NCBI GenBank assembly: GCA_021826255.1
Contig: JAKBAZ010000044.1
Location: 1-8,735, forward strand
DNA: 8,735 nucleotides
Source: Actinomycetes bacterium
GTDB taxonomy: Bacteria; Actinomycetota; Acidimicrobiia; Acidimicrobiales; RAAP-2
Direction of reading: 5' to 3'
Positions within the stretch are counted from its first letter, which is position 1, and every line of letters begins with the position of its first letter. Below the pieces are notes generated by a model, which was not told the origin of the DNA, ran no database searches, and saw only the letters and a list, made by a program, of their open reading frames with translations. Positions 1 through 6,252 of the stretch are shown here, in pieces. The position numbers were made by a program, and so were the translations under genes.

Positions 1-360
1 CTCCCTCACTCCCGTGGCGAGAACCACGGCTCGGGCGGCGACGCCGACGTGCCCGTCGGGCGACACCGCCACGAGTTCGGAGTCACGCCAATCGATGACG
101 GTGGTCTTCGTAAGAATGGTGGCTCCAGCGTCACGGGCGTCGTTCACGAGACGCCTCGAGTACTCCGGTCCTCTCAAGAGTCGGTGGTAGTCACTCACCC
201 CAAAGCCGGTGTGGTGACAGTGCCGGGGAACACCCCCCGCCTCGGCTTCACGTTCGAGTACGAGAACTCTGAGATCACCAGAGCGAGCGAGTTCTCGGGC
301 CACCGCCAGCCCCGCCGGACCCGCTCCCACGACGGCCACGTCCACCTCACGTCGGTCCAC
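1..360 (-). CDS. GlpB-like FAD-dependent oxidoreductase, N-terminal part (3' end outside window)
   Basis: The first 120 codons of a flavoprotein are visible; the reading frame stays open to the left edge. A Rossmann FAD-binding motif (VVGAGPAG) starts about residue 9, followed by the acidic end of the second strand (LVLEREAEAGG, about residues 32-42) and, near residue 115, a typical ATG-type flavin motif (VVLATGVRE). The segment GGVPRHCHHTGFGVSDY and the following GPEY resemble the GlpB-like oxidoreductases that sit beside GlpA-like dehydrogenases in glycerol operons of Thermotoga and Firmicutes. Known family role: works with the GlpA-like protein to pass electrons from the polyol phosphate onward. 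The GTG start at 360 is chosen because an AAGGAG lies 4 nt upstream; in-frame GTGs at 345 and 339 lie much further from it. It overlaps the upstream gene by 14 nt, so translation is probably coupled. A small DUF1667-type protein often follows such genes but would lie outside the window. Confidence 0.85.
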   Translation of the reverse strand, partial: MDRREVDVAVVGAGPAGLAVARELARSGDLRVLVLEREAEAGGVPRHCHHTGFGVSDYHRLLRGPEYSRRLVNDARDAGATILTKTTVIDWRDSELVAVSPDGHVGVAARAVVLATGVRE

Positions 361-1726
361 GGGTCTCCTTCAACAGAGTGAGGACCTCGGCGGCGCAGTA
401 GAAGCCCTGGCAACGCCCATTCATGGCTCTCGTTCGGCGACGCACTCCCCCGAGAGAGGTCGCCGGAAGATCACCGCTCAGCGCATCGCGAATCTCAGCG
501 CGGCTCACCTGTTCGCAAAAACAGACGATCTCCCCGTAACCGGGGTCGTGCGCCACCAGTAGCGGATTATCGCTCGGCCGACCATCGACCCCGAGATTAG
601 GGACTCGAACCGGCGGTGGCACGGAGTTGTCGGCGTTAAAGGTAAGTCCCGCGTCGCGCATGAGGTCGATCACGTGTTCGGCAATGGCGAGAGACGCCGT
701 CAATCCCGTCGAGCGAATTCCCCCGACCAGCGCGTACCTACTCGCCCCGTCAACGTCGATCACGTAGTCGGAGAACTCGGTCGCTGCTCGAAGACCGGCG
801 TAGAGCGCGGTCACCTCGTAGTTATCGAGTTCGGGTAGGAGCTGGCGCGCTCGATCGCGAAGGCCAGCCAGGCCGGAGGGACTCGTCGACGTGTCGTCTC
901 GGCGCTCCAGATCCTCGGCGGTCGGCCCCACCATGACATTGCCGTACACAGTCGGACTCACGAGAACGCCCTTTCCTCGAGAAGTCGGAACCGGTAAGAC
1001 GATGTGAGAGACGAGCGATCGAGCGGCCTTGTCGTACACCACCAGTTCTCCGCGGCGAGGGGTGACGTGAAATCGAGTGCGCCCCGTCGTCTGATCGAGC
1101 CAGTCGGATTCGAGCCCCGCCGCGTTGACGACCCATCGTGCGAGCACCTCCCCCTTCGTGGTCGTGAGTCTGGTGAACTCGGACTCCAGACTCCAGCCCT
1201 CGACGCGAGTGTTGAGAGAGAGTTCGACTCCCCGATTCAGAGCGTCCCGCGCGTAGGCCAACGTCGTCGACCACGTGCAGATGAGCGACTCGCCCGGCAC
1301 GTAAAGACCCGCGAGAGCGCCCGGAGCGAGGTGGGGCTCGCGACGGTAGACCCCGGAGGAGTCGACCCACTCCACGTCCTGCACTCCGTTTTCAAGAGCC
1401 CGTCGGTGATACGCCGCGAGGGAGTCGACCTCCTCGCTCGTCCACGCCACCATGAGCGCCCCGGTTCGCTCGAGAGCCACACCGCTGTCCTCGCAGTATC
1501 GCGCGAGCAACTCGTAGCCCCGACGAACCAGTCGGGCCTCGAGCGTTCCCGGGGATGCGTCGAATCCGGTGTGGAGGATTCCGGTATTGGCCTTCGACGT
1601 CCCGTCACCCACGTCACTCTTGGCCTCAAGCCAGATGACCTCAAGACCCCCCGACCCGAGGTGGCGCGCCAGAGCCGCGCCAACCACTCCCGCGCCGATG
1701 ACGGCGACGTCAGCCACTCGGCTCAT
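347..1726 (-). CDS. GlpA-like FAD-dependent glycerol-3-phosphate dehydrogenase with BFD-type [2Fe-2S] domain
   Basis: This 459-residue flavoprotein has two parts. Residues 5 to about 360 form a DAO-type FAD oxidoreductase, with the dinucleotide motif GAGVVG at 11-16, the acidic strand end WLEAKSD (32-38), a substrate-side segment TSKANTGILHTGF (43-55) and a second flavin motif around GGIRSTGLTAS (335-345). Residues about 398-455 form a BFD-like [2Fe-2S] domain with four cysteines at C402, C404, C439 and C444 (CxC, then Cx4C). This architecture matches the GlpA subunit and Thermotoga-type glycerol-3-phosphate dehydrogenases, which oxidise glycerol-3-phosphate to dihydroxyacetone phosphate; exact substrate specificity is inferred. 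The ATG at 1726 overlaps the kinase stop as ATGA, and a GGAG lies 5 nt upstream. The gene sits between the kinase and a GlpB-like flavoprotein, so it probably oxidises the kinase product. The DAO fold alone could also suit an L-2-hydroxyglutarate oxidase, but the BFD domain and neighbours favour the GlpA type. Confidence 0.85.
   Translation of the reverse strand: MSRVADVAVIGAGVVGAALARHLGSGGLEVIWLEAKSDVGDGTSKANTGILHTGFDASPGTLEARLVRRGYELLARYCEDSGVALERTGALMVAWTSEEVDSLAAYHRRALENGVQDVEWVDSSGVYRREPHLAPGALAGLYVPGESLICTWSTTLAYARDALNRGVELSLNTRVEGWSLESEFTRLTTTKGEVLARWVVNAAGLESDWLDQTTGRTRFHVTPRRGELVVYDKAARSLVSHIVLPVPTSRGKGVLVSPTVYGNVMVGPTAEDLERRDDTSTSPSGLAGLRDRARQLLPELDNYEVTALYAGLRAATEFSDYVIDVDGASRYALVGGIRSTGLTASLAIAEHVIDLMRDAGLTFNADNSVPPPVRVPNLGVDGRPSDNPLLVAHDPGYGEIVCFCEQVSRAEIRDALSGDLPATSLGGVRRRTRAMNGRCQGFYCAAEVLTLLKETRGPT
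365..370 (-). promoter_or_regulatory. Shine-Dalgarno AAGGAG inside the preceding gene
   Basis: AAGGAG on the minus strand is formed by the Lys-Glu codons near the end of the GlpA-like gene. It lies 4 nt upstream of the GTG at 360 and decides the start of the downstream flavoprotein. Confidence 0.6.
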
Positions 1727-3129
1727 CGCGACTCCACGACATCATTCCAGCGTCCGAGAAATTCGGCGGCGCGCTCGGCACTCCACTCGGGTTCCACCAC
1801 GGTGGTGACCTCGACGAGGTGACGGCGGTCGTTTCTCTCCGCTTCACCCAACGAGTACCACGCCTTTGCGGCGACGCCTCGAGCAGTCGCGTCGGCGTCG
1901 TCGGCGACTTCAAGGGGTCGTTGGAGAACGTCCGCCACGGCGCGAAGGACGCTGGGGGACCTCGTTAAGCCCCCGTCGACGCGCAAACTCGTCATCGGTG
2001 CTCCGAGGTCGTTCTCGACACACTCGATGACCCGAGCCACCTGCGCCCCGATGCCTTCGACGACTGCCCGCGACATCTGTGCGCCAGTCGTGGACAGCGT
2101 GAGACCGGCGAAGTGACCGGTGGCGTCACGTCGCCACCACGGGCTCGCCAACCCGGCGAACGCGGGGACGCACACCACTGTTCCGGCGTCGTCACCGACG
2201 ACAACGTCGCGCGTCGACGGCCCGATGCCGACTCGGGCCAACCACTCGAGAGCCGATCCCACCGAGAAAACCTGGCCGTCCAGACAGTACGCGACGTCAT
2301 CACCGTCAGCCCACGCCACCGACTCAGTCAAACCGGCGGTCGAGCCCCTCGGGGTCGACCCGGAATTCACCAGAAGAAATGCCCCAGTGCCGAGAGTCAA
2401 CTTGGCCTGGGACTGTTCGACGCACCCGTGAGCGAGAAGGGCCGCGGGTTGATCCAGCATGACCGAGTGGAGGGGGGCGGAGAACTCCCGGCACTCCCCA
2501 ACCCGGGCGCCGGTGGGTCGAATCTCTGCGAGGACTTCATCCGTCCACCCCCAGATGTCGAGAAGCCACTCGTCGTACTCTCGGGTGTGCAGATTGGTGA
2601 GCAACGATCGACTCGCCGTCGCCACGTCCGTGGCGGTGGTTCCGGTGAGTCGATGGATGAGCCACGCGTCGAGGGTCGTGACGACTCCTTGTGGGACACG
2701 ATCGCGTAACCACCTCATTTTGGGAGCACTGAAGTAAGGGTCAAGTCTCAGACCGCTTCGCCGGGCCATCTCGGTGGCCCCGTGACGGCGTGTCTCGCAC
2801 TCGCCGGCGCTTCGTTGGTCGGACCACACCACGACCGGCGACAAGGGACTCGCGTCCGCGTCGTCCCAGGCGAGCACCGACTCGCCCTGATTGGCCAGGG
2901 CCACGGCGACAATGTCGACGTCACAGGTAGCGCGTACCTGATTCGACGCACGTTGCAGGGACCCCCACACCTCTAGGGCCCCAATCTCGGCTGATCCGTC
3001 GGACCCGTGACGCACGTCCAAGGGTGCGCTGGCGCGAGCGATCACTTCTCCTTGCGACGACACCGCGAGGGCCTTCGTCGCCGACGTCCCCTGATCGAGA
3101 GCGAGGACGCACCGTGGCCGCGACGCCAC
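1723..3129 (-). CDS. FGGY-family carbohydrate kinase, glycerol kinase-like
   Basis: This 468-residue protein (E. coli GlpK is 502) is an FGGY kinase that transfers phosphate from ATP to a polyol in the cytoplasm. It has the N-terminal phosphate-binding loop LDQGTSATKA (11-20), the DPYFS segment (130-134), the TLDAWLIHRLTG motif (152-163), the catalytic aspartate at D226 in LDQPAAL, an adenine-side LGTGAF (246-251), and the C-terminal LRVDGGLTRSP (382-392). By recalled alignment with E. coli GlpK, most glycerol contacts are kept: E83, W102, Y132, D226, Q227 and F251. The Arg of the NQRE motif is Gly here (NQGE, 80-83). That change leaves the true substrate open. The start is a GTG only 3 nt after the stop of the alcohol dehydrogenase, in the same frame and without a convincing Shine-Dalgarno, which suggests reinitiation. 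It overlaps the next gene by 4 nt. The gene symbol is withheld because specificity is uncertain. Confidence 0.85.
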   Translation of the reverse strand: MASRPRCVLALDQGTSATKALAVSSQGEVIARASAPLDVRHGSDGSAEIGALEVWGSLQRASNQVRATCDVDIVAVALANQGESVLAWDDADASPLSPVVVWSDQRSAGECETRRHGATEMARRSGLRLDPYFSAPKMRWLRDRVPQGVVTTLDAWLIHRLTGTTATDVATASRSLLTNLHTREYDEWLLDIWGWTDEVLAEIRPTGARVGECREFSAPLHSVMLDQPAALLAHGCVEQSQAKLTLGTGAFLLVNSGSTPRGSTAGLTESVAWADGDDVAYCLDGQVFSVGSALEWLARVGIGPSTRDVVVGDDAGTVVCVPAFAGLASPWWRRDATGHFAGLTLSTTGAQMSRAVVEGIGAQVARVIECVENDLGAPMTSLRVDGGLTRSPSVLRAVADVLQRPLEVADDADATARGVAAKAWYSLGEAERNDRRHLVEVTTVVEPEWSAERAAEFLGRWNDVVESR

Positions 3130-3132
3130 GGT

Positions 3133-4302
3133 TTAGCGAGAGCTCAGGGCGAGGGCGGACGAGAACACGGTGACGACGTCATCTTTCGTCCAGGGCACCG
3201 GGGCCATGGTGATGAAGTAGTCGGCGAGAGCGAGGTCGGCCAGATGGGACAGATCGCTCTCGGAGATTCCGAGCGAGCTGAGAACAGGAAAGTCGAGGTC
3301 ACGAAGTATGGCGGCCACCGCTTGGACACACCGAGAGCCGTCTCGTGTCCCGTCGTCGGGGGCGCCGAGCGCGTCGGCGACCCGCTCCAAGATGTCGGGG
3401 ACGTAGTGACGCTCCCGCTCCAGGACCTCGGCGAGGACAAGACCGATGGTGAGTCCGTGGGGCACGTGAGCCACTCCGCCGATGGCCTGTCCGAGAGCGT
3501 GTTCGGCGGTGCAGTCGGAGATGTTCATGGCCAAACCGGCCATCATCGCGCCGCAGGCCATCGCCGCACGAGCGGTCCGGTCCGATCCGTCTCGATACGC
3601 CGCTGTGAGGGCTGGAGCCATCATGCGAATCGCTTCCATCGCAATCCCGTCACCGATGGGAGTCCGAACGTTCGCCACCATGGCCGCAATCGCCTGAGCG
3701 AGAGCGTCAATGCCCGTGTTGGCGGTCATGCTCGGCGGCATTGAGGCCGAGAGCTCCGGATCGACAATGGCGTATTGCGCTCGCAGAAAGGGGTGCGCGA
3801 TGCCGTTCTTCGTTCCGGCTTCCGGATTGGCGATGACTGCACCACCCGAGACCTCCGAGCCCGTTCCCGCCGACGTGGGCAGGGCGATCAGCGATCGAGT
3901 AGGGGCTACGTAGGGCGGTCGTCGCTCCACGAACTCCGCGAAGCTCATGGACACTTGGTCGCACAAGCGAGCAGCCTTCGCGGTGTCGATGACGGACCCT
4001 CCCCCGAGGGCGACGATGGCGTCGGGGTTAGCCGCTCGAACTCGTGCCGTCGCGTCGTCGACCATCGCGAACGTCGGCTCGCCGGCGGGCTTCTCCACCA
4101 CATCAACGTCTACCTCGCTCGCCGCGAGGAGGTCCAACACTGCGGCGGCGGCGGGGTTGAAGGCGGTGATTCCCTCATCGATCATCACGAGTACTCGCGT
4201 CGCCCCGACTTCGGAGAGCGCGTCAACCACGTTGCGAGATCGACCCTCCCCGAACCACACCTTGACCGGGAGATGATTGTTAAAGGCGCCGAGGACGTTC
4301 AT
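3133..4302 (-). CDS. Iron-containing (group III) alcohol dehydrogenase family protein
   Basis: This 389-residue protein has the usual length of the family, which includes 1,3-propanediol dehydrogenase, lactaldehyde reductase and glycerol dehydrogenase. The NAD(P)-binding GGGSVIDTAKA lies at 100-110, LPTSAGTGSEVSGG at 141-154 and the DPEL segment at 181-184. Of the four metal ligands known from FucO/DhaT-type enzymes, D199, H268 and H282 are present, but the His four residues after the Asp is Q203. The conserved His normally between the last two ligands is Q272. GldA-type glycerol dehydrogenases manage with three protein ligands, so metal binding is still possible. The likely role is reversible NAD(P)-linked oxidation of an alcohol or reduction of an aldehyde; the substrate is unknown. 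It is the first gene of the tight cluster with the kinase and flavoproteins, which suggests a polyol or its aldehyde. The ATG at 4302 has no Shine-Dalgarno but has a TANNNT box 6 nt upstream, as in leaderless mRNAs. Confidence 0.88.
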   Translation of the reverse strand: MNVLGAFNNHLPVKVWFGEGRSRNVVDALSEVGATRVLVMIDEGITAFNPAAAAVLDLLAASEVDVDVVEKPAGEPTFAMVDDATARVRAANPDAIVALGGGSVIDTAKAARLCDQVSMSFAEFVERRPPYVAPTRSLIALPTSAGTGSEVSGGAVIANPEAGTKNGIAHPFLRAQYAIVDPELSASMPPSMTANTGIDALAQAIAAMVANVRTPIGDGIAMEAIRMMAPALTAAYRDGSDRTARAAMACGAMMAGLAMNISDCTAEHALGQAIGGVAHVPHGLTIGLVLAEVLERERHYVPDILERVADALGAPDDGTRDGSRCVQAVAAILRDLDFPVLSSLGISESDLSHLADLALADYFITMAPVPWTKDDVVTVFSSALALSSR

Positions 4303-4308
4303 GGCGCC

Positions 4309-4334
4309 ACGCTACTCAACGCCCGAGGGCGTTG
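4309..4334 (-). promoter_or_regulatory. Candidate leaderless promoter with inverted-repeat operator ahead of the polyol operon
   Basis: The 36-nt gap between the hydrolase stop and the dehydrogenase start holds two elements. On the minus strand TAGCGT (4309-4314) fits an actinobacterial -10 box and lies 6 nt before the ATG, so transcription could begin at the start codon itself. Just upstream is a perfect inverted repeat, CAACGCCC-GA-GGGCGTTG on the plus strand (4317-4334), which would fall in the spacer between -10 and -35, a usual place for a repressor operator. The -35 is weak (TCGCAA at 4332-4337). The repeat begins 4 nt after the hydrolase stop and could instead be a terminator hairpin, but no U-tract follows it. 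Confidence 0.45.
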
Positions 4335-4338
4335 CGAG

Positions 4339-6036
4339 TCAGGCGCGACAGGCGTTCGGACGCAGTTTCGGGGAGAGAGCGTGGGCGATTGCCCCCCCAC
4401 CATCGACCATCGACCAGTTACCGGGTGTCTTCTCCAAGAGTGACGTGTTCCAGGTCCAAACCATCCACCCGTCCACGTGGAGTCCCTGCACTGAACAACT
4501 AATAACCTGCCACTGCTTCAGCTCCTTCGCCGCCGCACTCGCACTGGACACCACCCATTTGGCCGGCGCTCCCGCGGAGGGCTTCCATACGCCGAACTCG
4601 GCCATCACGACCGGCTTGGTGATGGCTGAGGGCTTAATCGACAAGTCCTTGACCTGAGCGGTGAAGTTCTGGGCGAGGGTCGGGTGACCCTTCACGGATC
4701 CCCCGTAACTGGGGTAGAAGTGCATGTCCACGAAGTCCACCTGGGACGCCCGCGACAAGTCGACTTGGGGCAGCGAGGTCAGTCCGAGAGTCGCCCCCAT
4801 CGGAGGGAACGTTCCGAGGCAGAGTAACAGGTTCGGAACGAGGTGATGGGTGAACGACGCCAGTGAGTTCTGCCAGTAGAGGAGGTTGTTCGCCTCCATC
4901 GCCGTCACCGTCGCCGCATTCTGCGTTCGGTGGTTCTTGGCGGCGAGGGCGTAGGTGCGTCCGTCCGTGGTCTTGATAGAACACAGGTACGGCATCCCGA
5001 GTCCCGTGAGGAAAATGTGCGTCGTTCGCACCGACTTCACCAGAGTGGACCGAGGCTCGGCGCAGACTTGAGAACCCATCTTCATCGAGGTGTAGGGGCT
5101 CGAAAAGCTGACGGTGACCTTATATCCCGTCACCTTGGTGGTCGTCGAGGGGGCACTCCAACCCACGTAGGCCTCATCGGCTCGGTAGGTGGGGTTTAAT
5201 TGTGCGACCGCCGGCACGGTACCTCCAGTTCCGGTGGAGACCGCTGAGAGAGTGCCGTCAGGATTGATGGTCACCGAGCTCGTCGCGCCAACCCCGTGGG
5301 CCGTCAGCGCACTAACGGTAATGACTTTCGTCGAGGGGACCTCGAAGGGCATCAGCGTGTACGCAAAGTCCTGCTCGTTCTGTAACTCGTACCCGAAGAG
5401 GGCCTGGAGGGGTGCCTTGTCAGCGGCGAGTCCGGTAAAGAGCTCCTGTACCTGCAACTTCGCCAACGCCAACTCGGAAGGATTAAAGACGTTGCTGTTC
5501 GGGTCGACCGACTGGGCCAGCGGTGTAGGAGTCCACGCCGGTGACGCCGGGAGTCCGTCGCTCGTCAACAACACTTTGACGTGCGCGGCGTTCGCGCGGC
5601 GCAAGAAGTCCGCCACGTGCGAGATCACCGTCGGATTAAGTGTCTTAGCCGTCTGGGAGGCGATGGCGTAGTAGGGCAAGTAGACCCGAATCACGTTGTA
5701 GCCCTGGGCCGCCATCTGGGACATCGCGCGTGACGCCTCGGAGCCGTTGTAGTTCACGAACGTCGAGTGAAGGGCGTTTTGCTGAACCCGGATGTAGTCG
5801 GCCCCGCGCGGGACGAAGGCCTTTTTCGTCTTCGCGTCGTAGAACACCCCGCCACCCGGCACTTGACGGACTCTCAGAGTGGAGGGGTCGGAAATGACGT
5901 GAGCCGACGAGGCCGCCGGGCGCGAACTGCTTCTCCAACTCGAGGCACTCGCTACCGAAATCGTGGTGATCACGAGAGTCGGTACCGCCACCAGGGCGAC
6001 GAGACGTGAGGAACGGCGATTTAGGGACTTTTTCAC
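4339..6036 (-). CDS. Secreted clan-A (GH5-like) glycoside hydrolase with FN3-like insertion
   Basis: This 565-residue protein begins with a signal peptide: basic MKKSLNRRSSR, a hydrophobic stretch at about 12-29, and a likely cleavage near ASA-S (30-33). The catalytic barrel then starts with FYDAKTKKAFVPRGADY (65-81), typical of GH5 mannanase- or cellulase-like proteins. The probable acid/base is E221 in FGYELQNEQ (214-222) and the nucleophile is E480 in VVMAEFG (476-482). HFYP (439-442) and WMVWTWN (524-530) line the expected active site. About 145 residues (about 230-375) are inserted between the two glutamates; VGWSAPSTTTKVTGYKVTVS (291-310) reads like a fibronectin type III strand pair. 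The protein probably cleaves a beta-linked polysaccharide or glycoside outside the cell; substrate and exact GH family are not decidable by eye. The start is GTG with AAGGAG (6046-6051) 9 nt upstream. The gene is divergent from the kinase/regulator pair and precedes the polyol operon on the same strand. Confidence 0.82.
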   Translation of the reverse strand: MKKSLNRRSSRLVALVAVPTLVITTISVASASSWRSSSRPAASSAHVISDPSTLRVRQVPGGGVFYDAKTKKAFVPRGADYIRVQQNALHSTFVNYNGSEASRAMSQMAAQGYNVIRVYLPYYAIASQTAKTLNPTVISHVADFLRRANAAHVKVLLTSDGLPASPAWTPTPLAQSVDPNSNVFNPSELALAKLQVQELFTGLAADKAPLQALFGYELQNEQDFAYTLMPFEVPSTKVITVSALTAHGVGATSSVTINPDGTLSAVSTGTGGTVPAVAQLNPTYRADEAYVGWSAPSTTTKVTGYKVTVSFSSPYTSMKMGSQVCAEPRSTLVKSVRTTHIFLTGLGMPYLCSIKTTDGRTYALAAKNHRTQNAATVTAMEANNLLYWQNSLASFTHHLVPNLLLCLGTFPPMGATLGLTSLPQVDLSRASQVDFVDMHFYPSYGGSVKGHPTLAQNFTAQVKDLSIKPSAITKPVVMAEFGVWKPSAGAPAKWVVSSASAAAKELKQWQVISCSVQGLHVDGWMVWTWNTSLLEKTPGNWSMVDGGGAIAHALSPKLRPNACRA

Positions 6037-6086
6037 GGCGGGGCTCTCCTTCGATCGAGCATCGGGGGGATGGCGTGACTACTTTC

Positions 6087-6092
6087 AGTGTA
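6087..6092 (-). promoter_or_regulatory. Candidate -10 box for the hydrolase gene
   Basis: TACACT on the minus strand fits TANNNT and lies about 50 nt upstream of the GTG, leaving a short leader that includes the AAGGAG. No good -35 is seen at 16-18 nt further upstream, so an activator may be needed or the call may be wrong. Confidence 0.25.
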
Positions 6093-6161
6093 GGTGAGTA
6101 TGTCCGCTGGTTGAGAAAACCTTCATGACAACTAGGCAACACGGAGCACTCTCGCGCAGTC

Positions 6162-6174
6162 GCACACAGTGTGC
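6162..6174. repeat. 13-bp perfect palindrome, candidate operator
   Basis: GCACACAGTGTGC is a perfect inverted repeat with 6-bp arms around a single central A. It lies between the two divergent genes, about 45 nt upstream of the candidate kinase -10 and about 70 nt upstream of the hydrolase -10. It could be a regulator binding site, possibly for the neighbouring LuxR-type regulator. A palindrome this short can also arise by chance. Confidence 0.35.
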
Positions 6175-6219
6175 CTCCTGATGTGAGGGGATAAAGACGA
6201 TATTGACAGGGTGTCCTCA

Positions 6220-6225
6220 GATACT
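6220..6225 (+). promoter_or_regulatory. Candidate -10 box for the kinase/regulator operon
   Basis: GATACT matches TATAAT at four of six positions and would place the transcript start near 6232, a few bases before the Shine-Dalgarno. The nearby TTGACA (6203-6208) is only 11 nt away, too close to serve as its -35. The call is weak. Confidence 0.25.
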
Positions 6226-6238
6226 GTGAACCCACACC

Positions 6239-6252
6239 GGAGGTGACCTACG
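6239..6252 (+). promoter_or_regulatory. Strong Shine-Dalgarno followed by an ACG start codon
   Basis: GGAGGTGA (6239-6246) is an eight-base match to the usual 3' end of 16S rRNA. The codon at ideal spacing, 6 nt after GGAGG, is ACG at 6250-6252, in frame with the PAS domain of the kinase. An in-frame TGA at 6244-6246 rules out any start further upstream. This site decides the kinase start. Confidence 0.6.

Larger units (their letters stand above)
6037..6249. other. Divergent intergenic region between hydrolase and two-component system
   Basis: This 213-nt region carries the 5' control sequences of both flanking transcription units. It holds the Shine-Dalgarno of the hydrolase (6046-6051), a candidate minus-strand -10, a 13-bp palindrome, a TTGACA (6203-6208) without a matching -10 at the usual distance, a candidate plus-strand -10 and the Shine-Dalgarno of the kinase. 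No coding region or RNA gene is evident in it. Confidence 0.7.

Noticed and set aside
49..381. 110-codon plus-strand frame at the left edge
   Set aside because: It is antisense to the clear FAD-binding start of the GlpB-like gene and has no motif or Shine-Dalgarno support.
1004..1822. Long plus-strand open frame opposite the GlpA-like gene
   Set aside because: It is antisense to a well-supported flavoprotein, rich in Arg/Ser/His with no recognisable domain, and crosses the junction with the kinase gene. Long antisense frames are common in GC-rich DNA.
4317..4334. Inverted repeat as a classical intrinsic terminator
   Set aside because: The stem is short with no U-tract after it, and it abuts a -10-like box, so an operator is at least as likely. 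A terminator is kept only as an alternative.
3007..4443. Two plus-strand open frames (3007-3744 and 3775-4443) opposite the alcohol dehydrogenase
   Set aside because: Both are antisense to a complete family member with all domains in place. Their translations are low-complexity and show no motif.
6203..6208. TTGACA as the -35 of the kinase promoter
   Set aside because: The hexamer is perfect, but no acceptable -10 lies 16-18 nt downstream, and the GATACT is only 11 nt away.
5645..6235. 196-codon minus-strand frame reaching into the intergenic region
   Set aside because: It overlaps the hydrolase gene in another frame. The hydrolase has a signal peptide, a Shine-Dalgarno and catalytic motifs; this frame has none.
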